From positions 38,922,596 to 38,986,595 of the forward strand of contig OX457037.1 of NCBI GenBank assembly GCA_949752735.1: DNA of 64,000 nucleotides. The letters run 5' to 3'. The stretch comes from Lumbricus terrestris (Eukaryota > Annelida > Clitellata > Crassiclitellata > Lumbricidae). Below are positions 11,364-22,438 of the stretch, in pieces. Within the stretch, counting starts at the first letter, position 1, and the number at the start of each line of letters is the position of its first letter. Position numbers and translations under genes: made by a program. Below the pieces are notes generated by a model. The model ran no database searches and was not told the origin of the DNA. It saw only the letters and a list, made by a program, of their open reading frames with translations.

Positions 11364-11846
11364 TATTATATAGACCTATGCTAGATAACTATTGTCGATT
11401 CGCGGTTGATCCGAAGGCATAAATTTAAATGTTGCACTTTCTTGTTAGAAGTGTGAAAAATCTAGTTAGTAAAACAGTAACTGGTAGCAAGTCATACTAA
11501 ACCTCCCCTGAAAGACCTGAACAAAGGTCATCCTCACAGTGTTGATAAAAAGAATCAGGCCAGACATCTACAACTCCACACATGAAGTTTAATCTCTCAA
11601 TCTAAAATGGAGCTCTGTAGGATTCAAACCCACTCTTCCTGAGATCATTCCTATCTATTCGTCTGCCTACAAATGCATTGACTTGGTTGACTGTCCATTG
11701 AATTGTGTATTAGTTCAAAAGAGTATACTGTATTTTAACATTATATTGAGCATCATAGTTTCATATGTCGATAGTCGGGCAACCAGGACTACTCATGCTG
11801 CCAGTTCATTCCAGAATTTCCAGTACTGGCTTACTATACATGGGCT
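11364..11846. other. Unassigned sequence
   Basis: No recognised gene or repeat between the LINE tail and the next MITE. Confidence 0.35.
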
Positions 11847-12041
11847 CAGGGCTGTTTTTAAGGAATTTTTAGAACTGCACAACTCCTTTTTTCCTTTCCC
11901 ATCTTCCATGGTAAATTACTTCCAATCGGAGGAAAATGACCTTTGTTGCTAGTTTTAGCTGTATAGAAGTGCTTCTAAAACTGCATAAATTCTTTTAGAA
12001 CTGCACATTTTGTGTAGAACTGCACGTTAAAAAAAGCCCAT
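11847..12041 (-). mobile_element. hAT-like MITE, CAGGGCTTTTT family, copy 2 (inverted, 195 bp)
   Basis: This is the reverse complement of the 4557 element: it starts CAGGGCTGTTTTTAAGGAAT and ends CACGTTAAAAAAAGCCC. The flanks CATGGGCT (11839-11846) and GATGGGCT (12042-12049) agree at 7 of 8 positions. The last two terminal bases have mutated. There are no coding sequences. Confidence 0.8.
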
Positions 12042-12049
12042 GATGGGCT

Positions 12050-12865
12050 TAGGAGAGTTACATAGTTGTGGTTGCTGCATGCCCAAAAATGCTGAGCAAC
12101 ATTTAAATAATTTGTCAAAAACCTTTTTTTCACTCTGCTCCTATTCTCCATTGCAAACAATAATCAGTGCCCACGATTAAGATTTCCTGAGTTCAAATAC
12201 TTGGTGAGTTTCTAACTTTCGCATTGTCTGTGGAATTTTTAGTGGTGGAATGTTTCGACAAGGTACATGGCGGTCAGGATGATACTTGCAACTTCATCTT
12301 CATCTTTTTGTCTTTACAATAAGTTGTTTAATGTGAACAGAAGTGCATGTGTGTGACTGTGTGTATGTATATGTATGTACAATTATGCATGTATATGTGT
12401 TTGTACTTGCAGGCCTATGTTGTGTCCAATTATTCTAAATAATGTAAACGCAATGTTTGAAGTACTTATGAAGAACAACGGACGGGTTACGACAGGTCTA
12501 TCCATGGCTGTAATTTCCTGGTTATCATAATTCGCAAATGCACATTAACATAATAGGCTACATCTTGTAAAATAGTCATCGGAAGTACATATTTTCTGAA
12601 CCAACAGTTTGAACAGTGCAGGACTTAGTGGACTATCTGAGGTGGCAGAATCAATTTGTCTAGACTTTCCCTTTCAGGGTAATACAGTGCAGTGAGGAAC
12701 CGTGTTCCTAGCATCGTAGAATACTCCTCAGAGGTGCTTCTGAACCAACAGCGCAGGACTTAGTGCACTACCATCTCGGTATTGACTTCATTATGGCACG
12801 GTTTTGGTGCATCATCGATTGCTCATCAGACACCTGCTGTGCAAGAGAAGTGACTAATTACAGCT
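12050..12865. other. Unassigned sequence
   Basis: AT-rich spacer with a short TG/TA-rich tract at 12340-12400. Two similar segments ('ccaacag...gcaggacttagtg', near 12601 and 12746) suggest an old short duplication. Confidence 0.35.
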
Positions 12866-12873
12866 GCCATGAA

Positions 12874-13106
12874 CAGTGGCGGCGCTAGGTGGTGACTGGG
12901 GGGCTAAGCCCCCCCCTACAAGAGGTTCAGCCCTCCCTAAAAAAAAGGGCCATCCGAAATTTTTACATTGAAAAATCCTCGAAATTTCTATAAGATTTCG
13001 GTCGATGACTAAAAAAAAAGGTCGTCAGAAATTTTGGCTGCGAAAATGTGACATTTTCGCCGCGGGGCTTCACCCCCCCCAAACTGAAATCCTGGCGCCG
13101 CCACTG
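12874..13106. mobile_element. hAT-like MITE, CAGTGGCGG family, copy 3 (233 bp)
   Basis: The termini CAGTGGCGGCGCTAGG and CCTGGCGCCGCCACTG are near-perfect inverted repeats. A perfect 8-bp target duplication GCCATGAA flanks the element (12866-12873 and 13107-13114). The interior carries 'gatgactaaaaaaaaaggtcg' split around GTCAGAAATTTTGGC, the motif shared across MITE families, and C-runs matching copy 1. Confidence 0.9.
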
Positions 13107-13114
13107 GCCATGAA

Positions 13115-14489
13115 ACTGAATTGTCTTTAAGGTTCCCTGAAACGACAGAGGCAGCAGCAGGGAAGACTGTTGTGACAGGATGCATGGCAGACCTGGACAG
13201 ACTGAGAATGAGTTAATGGATTATGGATGGCACATTGGTAAATTATCTAAACTGAAACTGTAAACAGATTTCCTTATTTTACGCTTAAAGGAATTATAGA
13301 TATAAGAATTCGTTATAATACCCACAGTGCTGACTTTTTCACAGTCTCTGCTTAAAAATATTTTTCAAACACTGCTATAATTATTTTCTCTGCTTTTCCT
13401 TTATGTCTGCGCTGAAAAGAAGTGGCACAGATAGCACACACACATAAAATGCATGTATATAAAATATTATATATATAATGTGCAGACTCACAACACAAAA
13501 TATTATATATGGATGAGAATAACTGTCAGTTCAAACATTTCTCATTATTTTCTGCATTTTGCATCATAGATAATAGCCTATGTGCGCAATTTCTCTTTAC
13601 CACTGACATGGTAGTGAGGCTATTGTGTTGCTTTAATCTCTTCATCACTGCAGTTATCAACAAGATGATAATTATCATGGTTGTGGTGGTGTGGTAGCTG
13701 ACATAAGTGGAATTGAGGTCATTTCTCGATGATGACCAGCGTTCTAATTATGAACAGTCATGCGCCATCTTCACTCTGTGAATGGTTTCTGTTTGCGTCG
13801 GTGATCAATTTGCACAATCACCTTCTCTCGATCAATGATTGCACGGGAGTGTGATAGAATAGCAAAATATTTGTCTGATAGAGCTGATTTTTCATTCGAC
13901 TGACCAATGGTGGATCGTGTGATCACAAAATAGGGCTGTCAGCCAACCTGGCAGAAATGTCAGACAAACACTGGTAAAAGCATGAGACACTTAATTTCTT
14001 CATTTTCTTTCGTTTTCAGTGTAAAAATGACCATCTGAGAAGCATGTTCACTCATGTTGTGGAAGGCAAGGGCTTATTTGTCTGATGCCCATTGACAGCT
14101 ACTGTCTAACCTTATATTGTTGTTTATAAAAGATAGCATCTGCACAGGTAAAACATATATGATAGTAACCATAACGATAGTGATTGTAGAGGAGCAAGCT
14201 AGCCATGAGAGATAACCTGCAGGTTAATAAGTATGAAAATGTTAGCAGCTTCATTTTCTTAGCCTTGGCATGTGAGGGCGGGTCGCTGACAGTGTGGTCA
14301 GTGTACTCATTACAACTGATTCAGCAAAGGGGGCACAATTAAGTGGAGCAGAAATCTAGAACACAACTTACCCTGGTGAGTTTCGAAGCCCCCACCTCTT
14401 AGGTGACAGTCCAGCAAGCTAATAATCAATAGACAATCTCACGTTCTATGATAATGATAGTGGTGAAGATAATAACAAAATTTGAAATG
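13115..14489. other. Unassigned sequence, possible tRNA-like relic
   Basis: No protein-coding gene is recognised. On the minus strand, about 14375-14425, 'agcttgctggac' then GGGGCTTCGAAACTC resembles the A and B boxes of a tRNA or SINE head. It is too degenerate to call a gene. Confidence 0.3.
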
Positions 14490-14650
14490 ATGATGACGAT
14501 GACGATGATGATGATGATGGTTGTGATGGTGGTGTTAGTGGTAGTAGACTAGTAGTAGTAGTGGTGGTGGTGGTGGTGGTAGTAGTAATAGTGATAGTGG
14601 TAGTGGTAGTAGTAGTAGCAGCAGCAGCAGTAGCAGTAGTAGTAATATTG
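14490..14650. repeat. Compound trinucleotide tract (GAT)n/(GTG)n/(AGT)n
   Basis: Runs of gat, gtg, agt and agc triplets follow each other and interrupt each other. This is a degenerate microsatellite cluster. Confidence 0.85.
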
Positions 14651-16124
14651 ATAACAATAAATATAGGCTAATAAGCAGTCACTTTTCACATCTACTTTTT
14701 CACTGATAAAGCCGACAGCAAAGACTATTATATAGCCAATTTAAAACAACAGGCCCACTGCCATAACATTAATTGTTTTCAGGTTGAAGCAATGGATAAT
14801 GATAAACATCAAAGAATAGTGACTAGAGTTAGAATGCAGTAAAACTGGTTTAGGTCATAGAATGGTATACTGACGATGAGCAATTAGCTTGACTGGCGTT
14901 TGTTGCTGACTGGCTTCTGTTAGTCTCTGCCTCTGAAGAGACATTGCGTGACTGGAAGTTCATGGAAGCAATAAGTCGTTAGCTTGCTGGAGGAGAAATA
15001 CAGACAGAGACTGACAGTGCGACAGACAGACAGACAGACATACAGACAGACATACAGACAGACATAGACCGTACCGTGTCTCCCACAGAGACGCCTCTTC
15101 ATCGTCCATCTGAGAGCAGTTGAGACGGGAACTTACGACGCAAACAACACGGCAGTTGCTGAGAACCTGGCCTTTGTTAGCCTTGTGTTGGGCTTGTGTT
15201 GGTTTGTGCAATTGTGCTGGCCATACACCACTGTGCGTGTTCGAAAGGGCGCAGAAGAAAGGCAGTGGTTTCGAATGCTGGTGGTATATAATATAATTAT
15301 GTTTGCACATCCATAGAAAATTCAGATACTTCGACGACTGCCCGAATTGTATGGTTGCAGAAGAAACCAAATGGAGAGTTGTAACCATCGTATGTTAGCC
15401 ACATTAAGATCGCACTAATTGGTTCATTTAGATTTATGCATACACGTGTGTATTAGGACATTTATATGGCACCTTTGTGAACCTCTCGAAGGTGGTGGAG
15501 TCATTTACCAGCCTTATGACAAATAATTTCCAAAAGAAGGATATTCAACAAAATTAATACAGAATTAAATGGTGTTGTTACATTTTGTGTTTCAGTCAGT
15601 GCCCTATCTAACATCAGTACACTGCAGGTAGGTTATCAGACAGCCATGTTCATTAGTTCATGTCTAACCCTCAATGTGTTGCTCGTTCCAAATACCACTG
15701 TGCGCCAATTATGGACCTGTGCATGAACATGAATGTGAAAGTCGCTGGTTGGTAAGCAATGGCTGGTGTGTGTGTGTGTGTATGTGTGCTTTGAACTTCA
15801 TTTGGCTGTCATCGTTACTCATCCTCAATGCAACATGTACTAGGAAGTGTGAGCAAAATAAGTGTCATAATCTGTCAGTTTTGGATGTAGCTCTGTTGGA
15901 TGATGGGCTATATGTGTTTGTGAGGGTCCACTTTATGATGCTGCTGACTCTTCCAGTTGTATGGGGCATTATAGATGCATTCAGACTAATTTTTTTATTC
16001 TTATTGAACGTCAACACCATTTAGGTAACTGTGGTAGAGCGGCCACAGCCTTTGCAAAAAATATTTAACAGGCACTGCAGAAGTGGTATAATTGCATTTG
16101 TGTGCATACGGGTGCACATGGGTG
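14651..16124. other. Unassigned sequence with a (CAGA)n tract
   Basis: A (CAGA)n/(TACA) tract lies at 15016-15066 and a short (TG)n at 15765-15785. The overlapping minus-strand frames of 142 and 60 codons read through the microsatellite and are rejected as genes. Confidence 0.35.
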
Positions 16125-16332
16125 CAGGGCTTTTTTTTAAACGTGCAGTTGTACACAAAATGTGCAGTTCTAAATGGATTTTTGCAGTTGTAGAAAAATG
16201 TAGAAGCACTTCTGTGCGATTAAAACTAGTTGAAAAAGGCCATTTTCCTCCGGTTGGGAGTAATTTACCATGGAGGATGGGAAAGGAAAGAAGGGGATGT
16301 GCAGTTCTAAAAATTCCTTAAAAACAGCCCTG
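16125..16332 (+). mobile_element. hAT-like MITE, CAGGGCTTTTT family, copy 3 (208 bp)
   Basis: It has the same orientation and layout as the 4557 copy: CAGGGCTTTTTTTTAAACG at the left and ACAGCCCTG at the right. The flanks CATGGGTG (16117-16124) and CATGGGCG (16333-16340) agree at 7 of 8 bases. Confidence 0.85.
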
Positions 16333-16340
16333 CATGGGCG

Positions 16341-16869
16341 TGCACAACTGCACATGTATGCATATGTGCATAAAGGACATACACAGGCCTGTATATAATA
16401 TGTACATTGTACATGTAGCCTACATTTGTATGTTGTCTGTTTTCTTATAACTTGCATGGCTTGGAAGAAATAGAAGTGCAATCCCTTAAGCTGGACTAAG
16501 ATGCAGCCATTACTATGAAATGTAAGAAACTTGATTCTTCTTAGCCTTGCTGAACTTTCCTTATTGTATGTTCATTCCCTAAACAATGTGACGTGTGTGG
16601 CTCATGTGGATATTTTGCTGGCTAAACTAAAGTGACAAATTTCTGCCATTGTTGGGGTCTAAGGCTCTAAGCAATTTACTTCCACTTTCTTGAGTATATG
16701 TACAATGACAGTAAACTCTGGACCCGTGCAGAAGTTCAAAGCAATTGCCTTTATCAGTTTGTGTCCGCCAACACATCTCACTGGTGGAAGACGATATTAT
16801 ATACTAGAACCTTTCAAACATATCAGTTGAATTTCTGCCAGGCGACAAATCAAAACTGGGTTTCTGAGC
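16341..16869. other. Unassigned sequence upstream of a CpG-rich island
   Basis: AT-rich, with no recognised gene or repeat. G+C and CpG content rise abruptly at about 16880. Confidence 0.35.
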
Positions 16870-17560
16870 CATCAATTCAGATTTAGCGCGATCGTCTTGA
16901 GACGAGGCGGTATAGCGTCATAACGAGGATTTAGCCGGTCGATCCATTACGGCGCGACATTGCGCTGATTCCGAGCAGCTGGATCCACTGCACTGAGACC
17001 GATTACGTGCGGCTGGATCAACTCCATTGAGACAGATCCAAAGCCTCGGTGAGATCGATCATAAGCTGATGAATCCGGTCGGGTGGAATCGATTTCGAGC
17101 AGAATTTCGCGGAACCGGAGCGGCACAAACGCATTTTATCGCCAGAAGACAATGGCATAACACGGTGCACGGGTCGGCGGCGCTCGGCGGCGGCGACCAC
17201 CGTGGAAGTCCTGTTTCGTCGGTGGCTTCATCTCGTTTTACGGCGGACAGGTCCATTAAGTTAGAGAATAGGAGTTTCGACGCTGATGCTGTTGCGTGGT
17301 TGTCGCCGCCGCGTTGATGGTCGTTCGCAGATGTCACTAGCTGACATTGATCTTCTTTGTTGATACTAGTCTCTGGCTTCCCTAAGTATGTGATAAAACT
17401 CGTAATAGTGTCCGCCACCCGAAGCCTCCGCTCCGCTACCGTCGGAGAGGCTATTACTCGGCAATGGCGACGTACGATGCGCTCATGCGCCGTCCTATAT
17501 CGATTCGAGACGGTGGTGGCGTCGGCGCTTCTCATGAATTGTGAACCGAAACACGAGTCG
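16870..17560. promoter_or_regulatory. CpG-rich island, candidate promoter or 5' exon
   Basis: By eye this is one of two long stretches in the window where CG dinucleotides are dense (for example 'ttagcgcgatcg', 'ttacggcgcgacattgcgc', 'cggcggcgctcggcggcgg'). The neighbours are strongly CpG-poor. No TATA box or clear coding frame is seen. Open frames of 96 codons (plus) and 158 codons (minus) overlap it but carry no recognised domain. A possible weak donor (AA/GTATGT) lies at about 17383-17390. It could be the 5' end of a gene on either strand, or an unmethylated non-genic island. Confidence 0.4.
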
Positions 17561-17635
17561 AGATATGCATACGAGATAGAAGTAAGAGAAACACTTCTCT
17601 CCTTCTTAGATTTCTACTAGACGTGTCTCTGCCGT

Positions 17636-17825
17636 CCGTCCGTCCGTCCGTCGGGCGTCTCTCTCCTGCGTGCGTCCAAAGTAATCTCCATTTGTGGACT
17701 TGTCAGTTCAGCGCCTATACCACCGCCGACTGTATACTATAATACGCGGTGGACACTGTCTGTCTTTCTGTCTGTCTGTCTTGTCTGTCTGTCTGTCTGT
17801 CTGACTGTCTGACTGTCTGACTAAC
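17636..17825. repeat. (GTCC)n and (TCTG)n microsatellites
   Basis: A short (CGTC)n run at 17636-17655 and a longer (TCTG)n run at about 17757-17822. Confidence 0.85.
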
Positions 17826-18243
17826 TCCCGAGTGCTTGTACGGGGTCGTGTAATTGGATTATGTTTCTGCTGCTCGTAAGCCTGGTCTTCATAAATCCTA
17901 TCAAAACGCCATCCATTTTGGTCATGAAACGAATTGAGTTTCAGGTTCACGGTTATTGTTTCTTTCAAACGTAACCTGTGCAGCTTTTTTTATCGGAAAA
18001 GGCTTGTAGCCATGAAGAGAAAAGACAGCGGGGGAGGGAGGGAGGATGGGAAATGCTCAGAATCTGTCAGTGAGAATTGGATTTTTGTGTCTGCTTTGTC
18101 TCTGCATGTACATTCGTGGATTTTCGGGCTTTTTGAAAGTTGTGTCTCTTTGACATCACTTATTGGCATAATTGTATCCTGTCAGACCTCTCGTCTGTCA
18201 TTTTAGCCCGTATTTATTTTTAATATTTATGTTTATGCTTAAT
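17826..18243. other. Unassigned sequence
   Basis: No recognised gene. A 90-codon plus-strand frame at 17934-18206 has no motif. Confidence 0.3.
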
Positions 18244-18251
18244 AAACTATG

Positions 18252-18644
18252 GGTACTTGTGGGTTTGACGACCACACAGAAATATAAATTCGATTAAAAA
18301 TATTTCCTGGCGAAATAGAAGCGGGAATTATCGCGTGAGGGTCGGTTAGGGCTCAGGTTAGGCGTCGTGAGGGTCGGTAAGGGTTAGTTTTAGGGTTAGT
18401 GCAGTCATTCTGCTGAAATTGAAGCTGGATTGATGAAGACTAATTTTCAATGAAAAATTGATGAAAAATATTTAGTGACAAAATAGAAACGGGATTTATC
18501 CAACAAATTCTTGTCTAAGCAGAAGCTGGATCGATTAAAATGGTTCTGGACAAACTAGAAGTTGGATTTATTAAAGATAACGCTACAACGTTAGTTCTTT
18601 CATCGATTTTATATTTCTGTGTGGTCGTCAAACCCACAAGTAGC
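18252..18644. mobile_element. hAT-like MITE, TACTTGTGGGTTTGACG family (393 bp)
   Basis: The left end GGTACTTGTGGG, then TTTGACGACCACACAG and 'aaatataaa', is matched in inverted orientation at the right end ('ttatatttctgtgtggtcgt' then 'caaacccacaagtagc'). The inverted repeats are about 37 bp. A perfect 8-bp direct repeat AAACTATG flanks the element (18244-18251 and 18645-18652). The interior contains several 'agggttag' telomere-like words and no coding frame. Confidence 0.85.
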
Positions 18645-18652
18645 AAACTATG

Positions 18653-18998
18653 TTTAATGTTTATATTTGTATGTTTATTTTCTTGCAATTAGTTCCTGAT
18701 GCCAGGCATTTGGTAGTGATCAGTCCATATTAATGATCTCCATTTTCCTGTTGTTTATCAAGATTGTCAAGTCTAGTGCTCAAGTCTAGACTCTAGTGTA
18801 GAGGACATCCAACTAGTACTCAAGAGGACAGCCTGCTGGATATGGATCATGCAACTGTGTAGGTAATGTAGGCTCAATTATGGGAGCAAGCAATGTACGC
18901 ATGCAAACTGTGCTAATATGTACAATTGTGCATGTACAGGTCATATACACTTATAAGTCTGCTGTTTAATGCAAACCATACTTTAAGCAAGCGATGTG
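18653..18998. other. Unassigned sequence
   Basis: AT-rich spacer with no recognised feature. Confidence 0.3.
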
Positions 18999-18999
18999 C

Positions 19000-19330
19000 A
19001 AAGGCCGTAGCCAGGATTTGATTTCGGGGGGTGTTTCACCAATTCCCCTTCCTAAAAAACTGATGACTTTTTAACTCATTTGGCCGAAATTGTCAAAAAA
19101 TCACAATTTTGCTTCCTAAAAACCTAATGACTTTTTTTATAGTCATTCGGCCGAAATTTTCACAAAATATCACCAATTAATTCTATTTTTTTCAGTTTTC
19201 CATTTCGGGGGTGTTTTCGTGGCATTATTTCATGCTTTTTACATCATGTGCTCGTAAATGCATAATTTTTTTACATTTTCCATTTCGGGGGTGTTCAAAC
19301 ACCCAAAGCACCCCACTAGCTGTGGCCTTG
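19000..19330. mobile_element. hAT-like MITE, AAGGCCGTAGCCAGG family (about 331 bp)
   Basis: The left end AAAGGCCGTAGCCAGGATTT and the right end CTAGCTGTGGCCTTG are imperfect inverted repeats. The flanks CGATGTGC (18992-18999) and TGATGTGC (19331-19338) agree at 7 of 8. The interior repeats 'atttcggggg' then 'gtgtt' and contains the inverted form of the shared MITE motif (AGTCATTCGGCCGAAATTTT). Confidence 0.75.
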
Positions 19331-19539
19331 TGATGTGCATCTGAAAGCTTTTTGTCAGATAATCTAATGCCATGCCAAATAAATTGAACATCCTCCACAA
19401 CACTCTTAAAGGGGGTCATCTGGAATTTCAATCATGCACTCCAAGGCTTGTTTCCACCTATTGTTAAAAGGTTGTACGCTCTGACATCAAAATAAAATGA
19501 TTTGTAATTAAAAATAATTACCGTATGCGTCCTATCCAG

Positions 19540-19649
19540 TCCAAATTGTCAATTTTTTAATGTATTTCTGTTAATTTTTTGATAGACGAGGGCCATTTTT
19601 AGGTTTTGCGGGCCACTTTTGGCACACGGGCCACGGGTTGGGAACCACT
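19540..19649. mobile_element. Truncated hAT end (GGGAACCACTG)
   Basis: The segment ends 'gggccacgggttgggaacca' then CTG, the characteristic right terminus of hAT elements of the CAGTGGTTC type. No left terminus is found within 1 kb. Confidence 0.55.
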
Positions 19650-20789
19650 GACTTAGATGTATACAAATACACTTAAAGATAAATTATATCACTTGCCTAA
19701 ACCTGTATACTCCTTACCCATCTTCATTGCAATAAACTTAGCACTTTCTAGAGGTTCCTGTAAAAATAATGATATAGATATAATGATAATAGAAACGAAT
19801 AGATTCATAATTTTTGGCAGATAAGTAATGTACAAACATTGGCGGTAAATAATGTATAAATGGCCATGAGCATGCATCCAATGGCATCCATGCTACAATT
19901 GGTACAGTTTTTACACATTCAGGTTACTGTTTTGCACGTAGTATACCGTTATACACAACTAACTAGTCTATTTCGCACAGTGTAAGAAGTTTCTGGGCAA
20001 TATAGTTGGCACTATAAAACTATGTGTTCTATCCTACGGTTTAGTTCTCTGGCGGCCTTACAGATGGCGGCAGTTGGCTTGACACACTTGCGCCCTCTGC
20101 AGCCTTTCTCTCTCTCTTCCTCCGCTGCATTAGAGCATCGCCTGTAGGCAGGTGATGTAGGCATACGTAGGTAGGCTTTAGGTCTACGGCCGCCGCGGCA
20201 CCAGCTGCAGCAGCAGTGGCCTGCATGGGCTTCTATTCTGCTGGATGCATGTGGCTGATTGGAAAATTTGCTGCCGTATCAATGTGAGTCGGACGTGGTT
20301 GTCTGTCTCACTCGGACTCACGGAGAACAGCTGGGTCTGTTGCCTAAATAATATATATGATGAGGAGTGACGTGGATTTATACATGGCTACTTCTTCATT
20401 GTTCAACTGTTGACAGTTCTTCCGTGTGTGTGCATTTCCTGTCGAGACCTGCACCAAACATTTTGGGTGTCATCGGTTGTTGTCCTAAAACGCTTACAGC
20501 AGCTGTAGTCACACTTGTGGGTCTACTGGGTGGGGGGCATGCGTAAGTAACACAATCCACTTTCTATAAGTTTTTTTACGTAAAGGATTTTTGTTAAGAG
20601 GCGAGTCATAGGCAGGGGCATCGAGAGGGGGCAGTGGGTGGGAGGAGGCACCCACGAATTTTAAGGCCCTGGCTGGGTGGTTAGGTATGTATGCAAAGTT
20701 TATTATTTATGCCTTTTTAAATTATAATGTTATTGACAATGAACTGCAACCAGTTTAAGCTTCTATTTAGCAACTGAGGAAAATTATCA
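19650..20789. other. Unassigned, with a small GC-rich patch
   Basis: 20040-20240 is moderately CpG- and GC-rich, with CAG/GCC triplets. Its minus-strand frame is Ala-rich from GCN repeats and is not a convincing gene. No other feature is seen. Confidence 0.3.
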
Positions 20790-21059
20790 GTATAATATTG
20801 TTGATATTGTATTGTAGGTCCTACAATATAATATTGTTGATATTGTATTGTAGGTTATACAATATAATATTGTTGATATTGTATTGTAGGTCCTACAATA
20901 TAATATCAATCCTACAATATAATGTTGTTGATTTTATATTGTAGGTCCTACAATATAATATTGTTGATATTGTATTGTAGGTCCTACAGTATAATATTGT
21001 TGATATTGTATTGTAGGTCCTACAATATAATATTGTTGATTTTGTATTGTGGGTCCTAC
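20790..21059. repeat. 36-bp self-complementary satellite, about seven copies
   Basis: The unit reads CTACAATATAATATTGTTG then ATATTGTATTGTAGGTC. Each unit is itself a near-perfect inverted repeat (CTACAATA...TATTGTAG), so every monomer could form a hairpin. One half-length unit occurs near 20895-20910, as expected from slippage at the dyad. No coding meaning: the LYCRSY-type frame is spurious. Confidence 0.9.
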
Positions 21060-22029
21060 GTGCAGTTCTGTTATATAAATTTGTTTCTAATAAGTTTTCT
21101 GTTGAGACCTTAGCCTATTATAGCTACGGAGCCCATCACTGCTCTGCCTAGGGGCTTAGAGTTTTTCTTATTGGCCCTGTTCATAAGGTGTTTGTTTCAT
21201 GAACTTCATGCATCTAGAACATAATATGCGATATGTGTCTGATGTATGTATTTTTATTTGTGTATGTATAGATGTATGTGTTTATTAGGGTGTGACCAAT
21301 TGGCTATTTTTCGCCAATTTCCGATATTTTGGATGGCTGACTTGCTTTTCTGCCGATTCTGAATTCGATCAGATTAATCAGCAAAATTTATTTTTATTTG
21401 CAAAGATGCAGTAATTTCGAGGAGATTGGGGCAATGGGAGCATCTGCAGAGGGTGTGAAAGCAAAAGGGAGATAAGTAAGTTAGCAAGTAAGTCGCCTTT
21501 ATTTGCATCTGGCAAGCGCCCATACATTACATTGCATAAAACGATTACATGCATTTAACAAAAACTAAGGTATGACAGGTCCAATGAGTTACAGACCGAC
21601 TGGTTGGACAGACAGACAGACAGTTAGGCAGATAACCAGAAAGTTGGATCTGTAGAATGGGAGAAATAGACTGGAGAGACTAAATTCAGAATGGGACATT
21701 GTGAAAGTGAGAGTGCTTGATGAACAGAGGAAGGTGAAGAGATTACAGCGCATATATGGTGATTGGATACCAAGAAACAGATTGAAGTTGAGAGTACATG
21801 TATGAAACATACCTGTCTAACGTACAGTATGCTAGATAGTTAATGGAATTTTACAGGGGTGAAACAGATCAGGTTTCATGATCAGTGAAAAAAGAGTGAG
21901 ACTGAGCAGTTGAAACTCGGACTATACAGGCAGAGGTATCAGTTTAAGACTGCAATTTGGATTATGTGAATCCTACACCAGTACACCTAGACTGTATTGA
22001 ATGAAATCACTGCAGACTGCCATGTATGT
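21060..22029. other. Unassigned sequence
   Basis: No gene recognised. Short CAGA tract at 21606-21622. Confidence 0.3.
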
Positions 22030-22438
22030 AATGGCCATAGGTATTGAGTTTAAAAAAATTGCCATGGGGCATACAGTTTTTAAAAGATGGCCATAGACTG
22101 TAGAGTTTAAAAAATATGGCCATAGGGCATAGAGTTTTAAAAAGATGGCCATAGGGCATAGAGTTTTAAGAAAGATGGCCATAGGGCATACCGTTTTTAA
22201 AAGATGGCCATAGACTGTAGAGTTTAAAAAAGATGGCCATAGGGCATAGAGTTTAAAAAAGATGGCCATAGGGCATAGAGTTTAAAAAAGATGGCCATAG
22301 GGCATAGAGTTTTAAGAAAGATGGCCATAGGGCATACAGTTTTTAAAAGATGGCCATAGACTGTAGAGTTTAAAAAAGATGGCCATAGGGCATAGAGTTT
22401 AAGAAAGATGGCCATAGGGCATAGAGTTTAAAAAAAGA
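22030..22438. repeat. 29-30-bp minisatellite with higher-order structure
   Basis: About fourteen units share GATGGCCATAG and end in 'agttt' plus an A-run. Three unit types alternate: A (GGGCATACAGTTTTT), B (GACTGTAGAGTTT) and C (GGGCATAGAGTTT). After a variant first unit, the order reads A-B-C-C, A-B-C-C-C, A-B-C-C, so a 4-5-unit block of roughly 120-150 bp has itself been duplicated. The minus-strand frame with repeated MAIFLKLYALWP words is a product of the repeat. Confidence 0.9.

Noticed and set aside
14920..15388. Minus-strand 142-codon frame
   Set aside because: It reads through a (CAGA)n tract and has no motif or splice context.
17059..17535. 158-codon minus-strand frame in the CpG island
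   Set aside because: Stops are scarce in CpG-rich sequence; no domain, signal or conserved-looking block is visible.
21973..22415. Apparent membrane repeat protein (MAIFLKLYALWP words)
   Set aside because: Frame artefact of the 29-30-bp minisatellite; unit types are nucleotide repeats with A-runs of variable length.
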